Below, one piece after another: positions 43,320 through 52,820 of a stretch of 64,000 nucleotides of DNA. Below the pieces are notes generated by a model. That model worked only from the letters and a program-made list of their open reading frames with translations, was not told the DNA's origin and made no database searches. The translations under genes and the position numbers were made by a program. The stretch spans positions 124,001-188,000 of the forward strand of contig JAFUNI010000016.1 of assembly GCA_017482385.1 (NCBI GenBank), read 5' to 3'. The stretch is from Oscillospiraceae bacterium. GTDB lineage: Bacteria; Bacillota; Clostridia; Oscillospirales; Oscillospiraceae. Each line of letters begins with the position of its first letter. Position 1 is the first letter of the stretch.

Positions 43320-44783
43320 ATGAGAAACCTGTTGGCATTTGACTTAGGTGCCAGTAACGGTCGTGCCATTCTCGGTCAGTTTGACGGCGAGAAGATCACG
43401 ATGAAGGAACTGCACCGCTTTGAGAACAACTACATCGAAATGAACGGTGTTTTCTATTGGGATACACCATATCTTTATAATCAGCTGAAGCAAGGCCTGC
43501 TTGCTTTTAAGCAAGGTGGCTATGGTGACCTGGATGCCTTTGGTATTGATACCTGGGGCGTTGACTACGGTTTGCTTGACAAGAACGGTCACCTGGCCGG
43601 CGTGCCCCGTTCCTATCGGCTGGGCACCCAGGCGGACATTGATGCGGTGAAGGAGAAGATCCCCGGCGATACTTTGTACGCCCGCACCGGTATCGACACC
43701 ACCTTGACCTTTAACACCATCTATCAGCTTTACCGCCGTCTGCGGGAAGAGGATGCAGCTTTGGAGATTGCAGACACTATGCTGCTGACACCGGACCTGC
43801 TGGGCTATTTCCTCACCGGCAGCAAGGGAACAGAGTATACCATTGCTACCACCACCGGCTTGTATAACCCCACCACCAAGGATTGGGACTGGCAGACCAT
43901 CGAGGAATTGGGCCTGCCCAAGAAGATCTTTACCAAGATCGATAAGACCGGCACAGTTCGTGGACATCTGCGGAAAGAGCTTTGTGAGGAGCTGGGTCTG
44001 AATCCGGCAGCCTTCGTAGCTGTTGGCAGCCACGATACCGCCTCTGCGGTGGCAGCCATTCCCGGTAAGGGTAGCTTTGCATTCTGTTCCTCCGGCACCT
44101 GGAGCCTGTTTGGCGCAGAGATGGACAAGCCCGACCTGACCCCCGAGGCCCAGGCCCGCGGCTTCTCCAATGAGGGCACTATCCAGGGTACATACCGCCC
44201 CTTGAATACGATTATCGGAATGTGGATCATCCAGGAATGCCGTCGGGATTGGATCAAGGCTGGCATTCAGCTTTCCTGGGATGAGATCGTTGTGGAGGCC
44301 CGTAAGGCGGAAGCTCTGCGCAGTATCATCAACCCCGATGCGCCCCAGTTCTACGCCGGTGGTAATATGGTGCAGAAGATCAAGGACTTCTGTAAGGATA
44401 CCAACCAGCCCATTCCCGAAACTGTGGGCCAGATCGCCCGCTGTGTTTATGAATCCCTGGCACTGAAGTACCGCAACGCCCTGGAAGGCCTGGAGGCTAT
44501 GAAGGGTCAGCGGATCGATTCTCTGAACATTGTCGGCGGTCCTATCAATAACAAGTTCTTGAACCAGCTCATCGCTGACTCCCTGAATCGGGAAGTGGTT
44601 ACCGGCCCTGTGGAGGGTGCAGCCATTGGTAACCTGCTGACTCAGGCAATGGCCTTGGGTGATATCAAGGACTTAGACCACCTGCGGCAAATCGTCCGCA
44701 ACTCTGAATCCGTGGAAACCTGGCAGCCCAACCATACCGAGGACTGGGAAGCCGCTTATAAAAAACTGCTTACATATTTGTAA
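43320..44783 (+). CDS. FGGY carbohydrate kinase, rhamnulokinase-like
   Basis: 487 residues. N-terminal phosphate-binding AFDLGASNGRA, DTWGVDYGLLD (catalytic Asp region), GSHDTASAVAAIP and CSSGTWSLFG are typical of the rhamnulokinase branch of FGGY kinases. The family phosphorylates ketoses at C1 (L-rhamnulose in RhaB). Here the following genes are sorbitol/sorbose-phosphate enzymes, and no rhamnose isomerase or aldolase is present, so the true substrate may be another ketose such as L-sorbose. AGGAGG precedes the ATG. First gene of a four-gene operon. Confidence 0.82.
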   Translation: MRNLLAFDLGASNGRAILGQFDGEKITMKELHRFENNYIEMNGVFYWDTPYLYNQLKQGLLAFKQGGYGDLDAFGIDTWGVDYGLLDKNGHLAGVPRSYRLGTQADIDAVKEKIPGDTLYARTGIDTTLTFNTIYQLYRRLREEDAALEIADTMLLTPDLLGYFLTGSKGTEYTIATTTGLYNPTTKDWDWQTIEELGLPKKIFTKIDKTGTVRGHLRKELCEELGLNPAAFVAVGSHDTASAVAAIPGKGSFAFCSSGTWSLFGAEMDKPDLTPEAQARGFSNEGTIQGTYRPLNTIIGMWIIQECRRDWIKAGIQLSWDEIVVEARKAEALRSIINPDAPQFYAGGNMVQKIKDFCKDTNQPIPETVGQIARCVYESLALKYRNALEGLEAMKGQRIDSLNIVGGPINNKFLNQLIADSLNREVVTGPVEGAAIGNLLTQAMALGDIKDLDHLRQIVRNSESVETWQPNHTEDWEAAYKKLLTYL

Positions 44784-44807
44784 ACTATTCTTAAAGGAGA
44801 TGTAAAT

Positions 44808-45686
44808 ATGAGCGTAGATATGACCAAATGGCAGGCCCTTGCCAAGAAGAACATCCACAACCGTCCTGCAGGTGAGGGCCGTCTGGCCGGTAAGATCACC
44901 ATTGTCACCGGTGCTGCACAGGGCTTCGGCAAGGGTATTGCTGAGGAACTGTACAAAGAGGGTGCAACTATTATCATTGCTGATATGAACCTGCCTCTGG
45001 CGGAGACTGTGGCCAAGGAAATGGGCGAGCGCGCCTGGGCCATTGCCGTAAATGTGTCCGACGAGGAAAGCTGTGCAAATATGGTTGCTCAGGTAGTCGA
45101 GAAGTTCGGCGGCCTGGATATTATGGTTGCCAACGCAGGTGTTGTCCGTTCCGGCCCCATTGCTGAGTTTGAGAAGAAGGACTTCGACTTTGTTACCGCT
45201 ATCAACTACACCGGCCTGTTCCTGACCTGTAAGTATGCAGCCATCATTATGGAGGCTCAGCACGAGGCTGACCCCGAGGCTATGTTCGATATCATCGCTA
45301 TGTCCTCTAAGTCCGGTCTGGAAGGCTCTAACAAGAACTTTGCCTACGCAGGCTCCAAGTTCGGTGCTATCGGCCTAGTTCAGTCCTTTGCACTGGAGCT
45401 GTGCGCTTACAACATCAAGGTCAATGCTATCTGCCCCGGTAACTACCTGGACGGTCCTCTGTGGTCCGATCCCGAAAGAGGCCTGTTTGTACAGTACCTG
45501 AAGGCCGGCAAGGTACCCGGTGCCAAGACTGTGGAAGATGTCCGCAAGTTCTACGAGGCTAAGGCTCCCATGAACCGCGGCTGCCTGCCCATCGACGTTG
45601 CCCGTGCTGTTATGTACTGTGTTGAGCAGAAGTACGAGACCGGCCAGGCTCTGCCTGTTACTGGCGGTCAGGTTATGCTAAACTAA
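44808..45686 (+). CDS. SDR oxidoreductase, sorbitol-6-phosphate 2-dehydrogenase-like
   Basis: 292 residues. TGAAQGFGKG is the cofactor motif. SSKSGLEGSNKNFAYAGSKF contains the catalytic Ser and the YxxxK pair. The C-terminus PVTGGQVML and the RGC and GN.L segments match SorD/SrlD sorbitol-6-phosphate dehydrogenases closely as I recall them. SrlD-type enzymes convert glucitol-6-phosphate to fructose-6-phosphate. A 28-residue N-terminal extension precedes the Rossmann fold. AAGGAG precedes the ATG. It sits between the FGGY kinase and the PHP gene. Confidence 0.78.
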   Translation: MSVDMTKWQALAKKNIHNRPAGEGRLAGKITIVTGAAQGFGKGIAEELYKEGATIIIADMNLPLAETVAKEMGERAWAIAVNVSDEESCANMVAQVVEKFGGLDIMVANAGVVRSGPIAEFEKKDFDFVTAINYTGLFLTCKYAAIIMEAQHEADPEAMFDIIAMSSKSGLEGSNKNFAYAGSKFGAIGLVQSFALELCAYNIKVNAICPGNYLDGPLWSDPERGLFVQYLKAGKVPGAKTVEDVRKFYEAKAPMNRGCLPIDVARAVMYCVEQKYETGQALPVTGGQVMLN

Positions 45687-45696
45687 GAGGGAAGCT

Positions 45697-46851
45697 ATGA
45701 TCGATATTGAAATTCTTAACAAACTGAATGCGCCTACCAAGCAGGAGCGGCTTGCGAACCTGCGGGAGGTGCTGAAGACAACCGAATTTCCTCCGATGGT
45801 TCCCCAGTACATAAATAATCACATTCACACCACCTATTCTTTCTCTCCCTATTCTCCCACGGCTGCGGTGTATGCTGCCCGTATGGAAGGCCTTTGTACC
45901 GCCGGCATCATTGACCATGATTCCATTTCCGGCGCGGAGGAGTTTATTGAGGCGGCTGCGATTGTGGATATGCCTGTGACCATCGGTATGGAAGCCCGTG
46001 TGTCTATGGACGGCACCCGCCTGGAGGGCCGCCGCACCAACAATCCGGACCAGGTGGGCGTCAGCTATATGACCATCCAGTCCGTGCCCCACGACAAGAT
46101 CAACACGCTCACCGAGTTCTTTAAGCCCTATCAGGCTGCCCGTCATGCCCGTAACCGCAAGATGCTGGAAAAAATCAACGCTCTTGTGGGTGTGGAGCTG
46201 GACTATGACCGGGATGTTCTGCCCCTGTCTATGGCAGCAGAAAACGGCGGTGTTACCGAGCGCCATCTGATGTATGCCCTGGCCCTGTGCCTTGAAAAGC
46301 AGGTGGGTAGGGGAGAGCCTATGATCGAAAAGCTTACCGCAATGGGCATGCAGCTTTCTGAAAAGCAGAAGACTCTGCTGCTGGATACGGAGTATCCCTT
46401 CTATGCTTATGATGTTCTGGGTATGCTGAAAGGTACCTTTGTTCCCAAGATCTTCATTGATGCTACTGACGAATGCCCCAAGCTTGCCGATATGGTGAAG
46501 CTGTGTAAGGAAGTGGATGCTTACCTTTGCTATGCTTACTTAGGCGATGTGGGTGACTCCGTCACCGGCGATAAGAAGGCACAGAAGTTCGAGGACGACT
46601 ACCTGGACGATGTGTTTGAATGTCTGAAGGAAGAGGGCGTAAAGGCTGTTACCTATATGCCCACCCGCAACACCCCCGCACAGCTGGAGCGTCTGCGCAA
46701 TTTGTGCGACGCATACGGAATGTTCCAAATCTCCGGCGAGGATATTAACACCCCCCGTCAGAGCTTCGTTATCAAGGCAATGGAGAATCCTATGTTCCAA
46801 AACCTGATCGATGCTACCTGGAAGCTGATCGAACACGAGAAAAATACTTGA
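45697..46851 (+). CDS. PHP-domain protein in sugar operon
   Basis: 384 residues. NNHIHTTYSFS near the N-terminus and IIDHDSISGAEE are the first two metal-binding motifs of the PHP (polymerase and histidinol phosphatase) fold; further His/Asp/Glu ligands follow. PHP enzymes are metal-dependent phosphoesterases. Here it is between two sugar-phosphate oxidoreductases in one operon (10 and 19 base gaps), so it may hydrolyse a sugar phosphate or a cyclic phosphate in that pathway. This version is longer than histidinol phosphatase (about 270 residues). Exact role unknown. Confidence 0.78.
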   Translation: MIDIEILNKLNAPTKQERLANLREVLKTTEFPPMVPQYINNHIHTTYSFSPYSPTAAVYAARMEGLCTAGIIDHDSISGAEEFIEAAAIVDMPVTIGMEARVSMDGTRLEGRRTNNPDQVGVSYMTIQSVPHDKINTLTEFFKPYQAARHARNRKMLEKINALVGVELDYDRDVLPLSMAAENGGVTERHLMYALALCLEKQVGRGEPMIEKLTAMGMQLSEKQKTLLLDTEYPFYAYDVLGMLKGTFVPKIFIDATDECPKLADMVKLCKEVDAYLCYAYLGDVGDSVTGDKKAQKFEDDYLDDVFECLKEEGVKAVTYMPTRNTPAQLERLRNLCDAYGMFQISGEDINTPRQSFVIKAMENPMFQNLIDATWKLIEHEKNT

Positions 46852-46870
46852 TTCTATAAGGAGGATTATT

Positions 46871-48130
46871 ATGAATACCAAAGCAGTCAGAATTTACGGC
46901 AAGCAGGACCTGCGGCTGGAGGAGTTCCCTCTGCCCGAGGTCGGTCCCGATGATGTACAGATCAAGGTAGTTTCCGACTCTGTATGTATGTCCACTTACA
47001 AGGCAGCCATTGAGGGCGGCGACCACAAGCGTGTTCCCGACGATTGCGCTACCAACCCCACCATTATCGGCCACGAATTCTGCGGCGATATCGTCGCTGT
47101 TGGCGAGAACTGGAAGCATAAGTACAAGGTGGGCGATAAGTTCGCTATCCAGCCCGCTCACTACTATAAGGGCTCTCAGATGGCTCCCGGCTATTCCTAC
47201 AACTTCTGCGGCGGCTCCGCAACCTACGGCAATGTGCCCATCGAGACTTTGCTGACCGATTGCCTGCTGCCTTATAGCGCAGATGCTTACTTCTATGGCT
47301 CTTTGGCTGAGCCCATCAGCTGCGTTATCGGTACTTTCCACGCAATGTACCACACCAAGGCCGGTTCCTATGTCCATGAAATGGGCATTAAGGAGGGCGG
47401 CAAGATGGCTATGCTGGCTTCCGTCGGTCCTATGGGCCTGGGCGCTATCGACTACGCTCTGCACTGTGACCGCCGTCCCAGCCTGCTGGTCATTACCGAT
47501 ATTGATGATGCAAGACTGGAGCGTGCCGCTTCCATCTACACCGTTGAGGAAGCTAAGAAGCAGGGCATCGAGCTGCACTATGTGAACACCAAGATGGAAG
47601 GCGCGACCGAGTATCTGCGCAGCCTCACCGGCGGCACCGGTTACGATGATGTTATCTGCTTCGCTCCTGTGAAGCCCCTCATCGAGCAGGCTGACGATAT
47701 CCTGGGCTACGACGGCTGCTTGAACTTCTTCGCCGGTCCTACCGACAATCAGTTTAAGGCTCCCTTCAACTGGTACAATGTCCACTACCTGTACACCCAT
47801 GTGGTTGGCACTTCCGGCGGTAACAACGATGACCTGCGTGAGGCAATTGAGATGATGAGCGCCGGCAAGCTGAACCCCGCTGCGCTGGTTACCCACATCG
47901 GCGGCCTGAATGCTGTTCCCGAAACCGTTCTGAACTTGCCCTCCATTCCCGGCGGCAAGAAGCTGATCTACAACCACATCGACCTGCCCCTCACTGCGAT
48001 TGCTGACTTCGAGGAGAAGGGTAAGACCGATCCTCTGTTTGCTGAGCTGGACAAGATTTGCAAGGCTCACAACAACCTGTGGAGCGCCGAAGCCGAGCGT
48101 TACCTGCTGGCCAATGCTCCCAAGAACTAA
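46871..48130 (+). CDS. zinc-type dehydrogenase, L-sorbose-1-phosphate reductase-like (SorE/YggP family)
   Basis: 419 residues. SDSVCMSTYKAA, DHKRVPDD, GHEFCGDIVAVGENW, LASVGPMGLGAIDYA and LNFFAGPTDNQFK match, by recall, the SorE/YggP subfamily of medium-chain dehydrogenases from end to end. SorE reduces L-sorbose-1-phosphate to D-glucitol-6-phosphate. The classical active-site zinc Cys is in the SVCMS segment and the His-Glu pair in GHEF. Last gene of the operon, followed by a strong terminator. AGGAGG precedes the ATG. Confidence 0.8.
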   Translation: MNTKAVRIYGKQDLRLEEFPLPEVGPDDVQIKVVSDSVCMSTYKAAIEGGDHKRVPDDCATNPTIIGHEFCGDIVAVGENWKHKYKVGDKFAIQPAHYYKGSQMAPGYSYNFCGGSATYGNVPIETLLTDCLLPYSADAYFYGSLAEPISCVIGTFHAMYHTKAGSYVHEMGIKEGGKMAMLASVGPMGLGAIDYALHCDRRPSLLVITDIDDARLERAASIYTVEEAKKQGIELHYVNTKMEGATEYLRSLTGGTGYDDVICFAPVKPLIEQADDILGYDGCLNFFAGPTDNQFKAPFNWYNVHYLYTHVVGTSGGNNDDLREAIEMMSAGKLNPAALVTHIGGLNAVPETVLNLPSIPGGKKLIYNHIDLPLTAIADFEEKGKTDPLFAELDKICKAHNNLWSAEAERYLLANAPKN

Positions 48131-48143
48131 TGATCCAAACATT

Positions 48144-48179
48144 TACGGCACCTTCCTATTGGGAAGGTGCCGTATTTTT
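48144..48179. terminator. bidirectional terminator
   Basis: 13-base arms (48144-48156, 48162-48174) followed by TTTTT. It ends the sugar operon and faces the PH-domain gene. Confidence 0.88.
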
Positions 48180-48192
48180 GTGAAATAAGAAA

Positions 48193-49704
48193 TTACAGGA
48201 TCAACAATTCTTCCATTTCTTCTGAAAGGGAATCCTTTTGGATATGAACCTTTATCTCATTGGATAGTGCGTTGGTTTTCAAATGCATAACCAAGCTTGT
48301 AATGCCGGCTTTCTTGCGCAGAGGTGTGGTAACATTTTCGGCGGCAATCAGATTTTTGGCCATAAACACGGTGATGGTTTTGTTAAAACCGCCACAATAG
48401 GCTGTTATTTTTCCGTTATTAACAGCAAGACCGTTGGTTCGGTAGCTTAGAACGGCGCTGAGGAGTTTTACGATAAGCACAGCAATTGCAAGCCCTGAAA
48501 CAGTAAGCACCACCGCAGAAATTATCGAAGCAGGCGCGCCAAGTATTGCCATAATGGCGATCAATGTGAGCAGAGTCGTGCCTGTTACGATACCGAGTAT
48601 CAATGTAAACCAGGATATAAACGGGAAAAAGGATGCCGCCGCAGTCTGCTTTTTATCCGGTATATAATCGGGCAGTACCTTGGCTAATATGTCACCGATC
48701 TCTCCGTATTTGCAAAAGGGGACCAGTACGCCAAGCTCTGTGCTGTTGTTTTCTGTATCGACGGTGTATCCTATGACCTCAAGCCGAATAGTCGCAAAGC
48801 CCAGCATTCTTTGTACAAGACCCTGGGTGATCTTGACTGCCTTGATCCTGTCGCAGCTAAAGGTGTTGGTGTGCTTTTCCAGGAGTCCGTAAGAGATCTG
48901 AATATCATCTCCCCGTTGGGTAATGGTGAAGTTATGGTAGCCCACGAAGGAGTGGATCAGACAGCCGATCAATGAAAAGACCGAGCATAACAGCATCGCG
49001 CCAATTGTAATAAGAAACGCGTACAGAAAATACTGTCCCCAGGTGCCGAGAAAGTTTTGTTGCAAGATCAGTTTGCAAATGCCGATGACGACAATAGCCA
49101 AAACGCCGAATAAGGCTGTAATGAATGCTGTTGAAACAACATTGATCCAGGTATACAGCATTTTCTTCTTGGAGGTAAACCGGTACAGGCTGTCTTCGTT
49201 GGAAAGGAGTACGGTCTCCTTTGCCGGTGCATTGAATCTGTTTTCTTTGCGCAGGTTCAATTCATTCAGCAATGCATCAACTGTATCTTCTTTTTCTATA
49301 ATGGTAATTTCCGCTTGGCCGGAGGTGTTGGTAGAGCCACTGTCCACCGTTAAAACCGCAATGCGGAAAATCCGCTGAAACAGGTTTTGCTTTTTATTGA
49401 TGGCGTGTACCTTTCTGTATTCCAATACAGAGCGTTTTCTGAAAAACACGCCTCTTTTGCATTTGATCTCTGTTTCTGTCAGTTCGTATCCGGAGGTCTT
49501 GTAATACAGGATCCTGTAGACGACAAAGCACAGATAAATTACCGCAAAACCAACTGCAAAGAATGGAATTGCAGCCCAAATGTCCGCAGCATTGGCATCC
49601 TCGTCAAGGATAAGGTCCTTTAGAAAAACAAAAAGTAACACAAGACTGCCGAAGAAGTCCGACAACAAACTGTAATAGATGTATCTTTTGTCAAATCTTT
49701 TCAT
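48193..49704 (-). CDS. PH-domain membrane protein, YdbT-like
   Basis: 503 residues with several pairs of hydrophobic helices alternating with bacterial PH (bPH2) domains, one following YELTETEIKCKRGVFFRK. YdbT-type proteins are paired with YdbS and in Bacillus contribute to resistance to some antimicrobial peptides. The start is the ATG at 49704, GAGG being 9 bases ahead; it overlaps the end of the YdbS-like gene by 14 bases, so the two are coupled. Confidence 0.85.
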   Translation of the reverse strand: MKRFDKRYIYYSLLSDFFGSLVLLFVFLKDLILDEDANAADIWAAIPFFAVGFAVIYLCFVVYRILYYKTSGYELTETEIKCKRGVFFRKRSVLEYRKVHAINKKQNLFQRIFRIAVLTVDSGSTNTSGQAEITIIEKEDTVDALLNELNLRKENRFNAPAKETVLLSNEDSLYRFTSKKKMLYTWINVVSTAFITALFGVLAIVVIGICKLILQQNFLGTWGQYFLYAFLITIGAMLLCSVFSLIGCLIHSFVGYHNFTITQRGDDIQISYGLLEKHTNTFSCDRIKAVKITQGLVQRMLGFATIRLEVIGYTVDTENNSTELGVLVPFCKYGEIGDILAKVLPDYIPDKKQTAAASFFPFISWFTLILGIVTGTTLLTLIAIMAILGAPASIISAVVLTVSGLAIAVLIVKLLSAVLSYRTNGLAVNNGKITAYCGGFNKTITVFMAKNLIAAENVTTPLRKKAGITSLVMHLKTNALSNEIKVHIQKDSLSEEMEELLIL

Positions 49705-50185
49705 TTTGTTGTTCCTCAACCCTTGCTTCAAGGTTCTGCTCAAGCGCGTCTACCAAACGGTCTGCCTCGGCGGTAGTGAGTGTTGAAATGTTAAAATTCG
49801 AACCCGCCGTGGAGATGGTAACACCACTCAGCTTTAACAGCAGCATAAGCGGTCCTTGGGTTCTGTGAAGATCCTGGATCTGACAAATAGGGATCACAAC
49901 TCTTTGCCGGAAGATGACCCCTTGCTTTACGATGATCCGCTTGTCATCATAACCCCAGGCGTACATTTTAAAACGCAGAGCGGGCATAGCCAAAGTAAGG
50001 CAAAGCAGTATCATATCAGGAATGCCAATGCCTAACAAAACTGCAGCCCTTACATCGTCCGGCGCTCCTGCTGCGTTCAAAATCGCAATTGCGCTTACCA
50101 GGCAGCCGATCAGAGCCAGGGAAATGATTGCGGCACGGATGTACCATAATTTTCGTACACGTTTGTCTAGTTTTTTAAGTTCCAT
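49691..50185 (-). CDS. PH-domain membrane protein, YdbS-like
   Basis: 164 residues: two hydrophobic helices in the first about 70 residues, then one bPH2 domain (WGYDDKRIIVKQGVIFRQR onward). Small partner of the YdbT-like protein downstream. AGGAGG lies 12 bases before the ATG at 50185, a little far but no nearer start exists. The TATAAT of a probable promoter is at 50229-50234 on the minus strand with TATGC before it and a weak -35. Confidence 0.84.
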   Translation of the reverse strand: MELKKLDKRVRKLWYIRAAIISLALIGCLVSAIAILNAAGAPDDVRAAVLLGIGIPDMILLCLTLAMPALRFKMYAWGYDDKRIIVKQGVIFRQRVVIPICQIQDLHRTQGPLMLLLKLSGVTISTAGSNFNISTLTTAEADRLVDALEQNLEARVEEQQNEKI

Positions 50186-50447
50186 TTTTAGCGAGTGCCT
50201 CCTTGAAGAGTATTTTTACTATATAAGCATTATAGCATAATTATCAACAAAGAAAAGAGTTTTCTTAAAAAAGAAAATCACCAGGATGGTGGTTATGCTT
50301 TGCGCAAAATAGAATTTAGTATATAATTACTTTGAAAAACAAAGTGGAACTATACAGGATACCAACAAACACTTCGTGGAATCCTTTTTGAGATTTGCTA
50401 CAATATAATTACAAAAGCGCATTAGGAACATATTTGGAGGTGATAAC

Positions 50448-51539
50448 ATGTCTATAGGAACTACGATCAAACGCCTGCGGCGGGAGAAGGACATTACACA
50501 GGAACAGCTTGCAGAATATCTCGGCATTACTTCCCGAGCTGTTTCCCAATGGGAGTGCGACCGTACTGCCCCCGATATTTCTCAAATTCCCGCCCTTTGC
50601 CACATTTTTGATGTTTCTTCTGATACACTGTTGGGTATAGATATTGAGAAGAACAACGAGGAAATTAAGAAGTATATTGATAAATCTGTCAACTATGAGA
50701 AAGAGGGGGATTTTGAGAGTAGTGCGGCAACACTCAGAGAGGCGCTTCGCAAATTTCCGAAATCCTTCGAAATTATGCTGTGTCTTGCAAACGCGTGTAT
50801 TTGTGTCAATAAGCGCAATTGTGTCAATGCGTATGATGAAGCTTTAGGACTTTGCAAGCGGGTTCTTGCAGAGTGTACTGATAGTTTTACACGCTATGAA
50901 GCGCTCAGTACACTTGTCAGAATATATGATTATGCAGACAAACAGGACGAGATGCTCAAACTATCAGAAGAATTGCCCAATGTATTTTTTAGCCGGGAAG
51001 ATGTTATGCGCTACCGATGGAAAGGGGATGCCGGCTTTGAACAAATTCAAGGTTATATGGATTTTCTGATTGGTCGTGTTGTTGAAATGCTGGGAATTGC
51101 TGCCCAGTACCGCCACGATAACAACGAGTTTATGTATTCTCTTGAGGACAGAATTTATTTATGGAAAACAAGAGTTGCCCTCTTGGAATTACTCTTTCCC
51201 GATGAGGACTTTCTGTTCTATGCCTTATTCGGAGATCAGGCCTGTACCCACCTGTGTAGTCTGCATCTTGAAAAGGGTGATTACGAGGAGGCGTGGTATT
51301 GGCTTGAAAGACGCGCAGATTTTGTCATCCATATGGAAACCTATGATTTCAATGCGCCCTTTACTTCGCCTGTCCTTCGCGGTGTGGTACCCGGTGGTTG
51401 GGTAGACGTAAGGGGAGATGAGTTTTCACAAAAAATGATTAACTGGCTGACAACAGACAAGGAAGCTGCTGTCTTGCGCAATGACAAGCGTTATGAAGAT
51501 TTGGTTAACCGTCTGAAAACGATAGCAAAGAGAAAGTGA
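50448..51539 (+). CDS. XRE-family regulator with TPR-like C-terminal domain
   Basis: 363 residues. The N-terminal HTH_3 domain (about 5-60) shows REKDITQEQLAEYLGITSRA and VSQWECDR. The rest is helical with TPR-like repeats (KEGDFESSAATLREALRKF), as in peptide-responsive or stress regulators. GGAGGTGAT precedes the ATG. It is a single gene ending in a terminator, and it sits between two convergent transporter/membrane gene sets without a clear target. Confidence 0.85.
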   Translation: MSIGTTIKRLRREKDITQEQLAEYLGITSRAVSQWECDRTAPDISQIPALCHIFDVSSDTLLGIDIEKNNEEIKKYIDKSVNYEKEGDFESSAATLREALRKFPKSFEIMLCLANACICVNKRNCVNAYDEALGLCKRVLAECTDSFTRYEALSTLVRIYDYADKQDEMLKLSEELPNVFFSREDVMRYRWKGDAGFEQIQGYMDFLIGRVVEMLGIAAQYRHDNNEFMYSLEDRIYLWKTRVALLELLFPDEDFLFYALFGDQACTHLCSLHLEKGDYEEAWYWLERRADFVIHMETYDFNAPFTSPVLRGVVPGGWVDVRGDEFSQKMINWLTTDKEAAVLRNDKRYEDLVNRLKTIAKRK

Positions 51540-51540
51540 C

Positions 51541-51578
51541 AATTCGACCCGGTAGGTTTTGCCTACCGGGTCGAATTT
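51541..51578. terminator. bidirectional terminator
   Basis: 16-base perfect arms (51541-51556, 51562-51577) with AT-rich edges. It lies between the XRE gene and the convergent ABC permease gene. Confidence 0.9.
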
Positions 51579-52820
51579 TTATGCTTTCCATACGGCTTTT
51601 ATGATTGCAGGGAGCTTGGGAGGTGTGCCGTAAAGCAGAACGCCCACCCGGTAGATCTTAGCGGAAAGGATACCGATACCAACGGTAGAGCCCACCAAAA
51701 TCACAATCGATGCTATGATCTCATACCAAGCGACCGTACCCATTGCTATTCTTGTAAACATTGCCATGGGAGAGGTGAACGGAATGTAGGAGCATACTTT
51801 CATCAAAGTAGTATCCACGTTGCCGCTGCTCATTGAGATCATCGTCACGATAAATCCGATCACAAACAGAAATGTCACCGGCTGTACCGCTGTGTTTATG
51901 TCCTCTAACTTGGACACCGTGGAGGAAATGGCACCGAACAAAAAGGCGTAGATCAGGAACCCCAGCAGGAAGAATACCAGCATATAGCCCAGCAGCTCCG
52001 GCGGGATGGCAAAAATGGATCCGATGATCTCGTTGCTGCCCCAGTAGGACTGGTTGATGTTGTAAAACAGAAGTGCTGAACCGAAAATGGCAGCAAGCTG
52101 GACCAAGCCGGCAGCGCAGGCTGCCAGTACCTTGCCAAACATCATATTGATAGGTTTGGCACTGGTGATAAGCAGCTCCATTGCCCGGGAACTTTTCTCC
52201 GTAGCTACGCTCATTGCTACCATCTGTCCGTATAGGAGTATTACCATATACAAAGCGAAGATCATAATGTAGGTGTAGAAGAAATTCTGCATTTGATCTT
52301 TGCCCAAGGTCTCTACTTGACCGTCGATGGGAAGCGTCATAACATCCAAAGCCTGCTCTGGGGTCATACCGTAGTCAAGCATAGTATTCATCTGATAGAT
52401 CTGCTGTAATACCTCCGCAGCAGTGGCTTGGTTGGTGTCGTACATTGACAGATTGTTCACATAGTAGGTGTAGGAGGCGGGGCCGGTCAACACAAAGGCG
52501 CATTGGGCATTGCCGTCAAGGATATCCTGCTTGATGCTGTCTGTATCTTTGTCCGTCATTTGTACATTGTAATCGGAAAAAGCAGAGGAAAAGGTTTGCT
52601 GTACTATATCGACCAGTGTGTCGTCCTCAGCTTTGATCAATATAACAGCTTTCTCAACAGGGGCATCCGAAACACTATTGGATTTGAACAGCATCTTAAT
52701 GCGGGGAAAAAACATCACCAGAGCGATTGCCACAACAAGAAAAATCGTTATGCCAACAAAGGCTTTATTTTTGGCATAATCTTTCAGCTCAAATTTCAAA
52801 ATTTTACCAAATTGCTTCAT
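51579..52820 (-). CDS. ABC-2 type transporter permease (NatB-like)
   Basis: 413 residues. One N-terminal helix, a large extracytoplasmic loop (about 45-180) and then five or six helices in the second half, the layout of NatB/YhaP permeases. The ATPase encoded just upstream overlaps by 4 bases (ATGA type), so the pair forms one exporter. NatAB extrudes sodium; others handle drugs or lantibiotics. The cargo here is unknown. Confidence 0.85.
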   Translation of the reverse strand: MKQFGKILKFELKDYAKNKAFVGITIFLVVAIALVMFFPRIKMLFKSNSVSDAPVEKAVILIKAEDDTLVDIVQQTFSSAFSDYNVQMTDKDTDSIKQDILDGNAQCAFVLTGPASYTYYVNNLSMYDTNQATAAEVLQQIYQMNTMLDYGMTPEQALDVMTLPIDGQVETLGKDQMQNFFYTYIMIFALYMVILLYGQMVAMSVATEKSSRAMELLITSAKPINMMFGKVLAACAAGLVQLAAIFGSALLFYNINQSYWGSNEIIGSIFAIPPELLGYMLVFFLLGFLIYAFLFGAISSTVSKLEDINTAVQPVTFLFVIGFIVTMISMSSGNVDTTLMKVCSYIPFTSPMAMFTRIAMGTVAWYEIIASIVILVGSTVGIGILSAKIYRVGVLLYGTPPKLPAIIKAVWKA

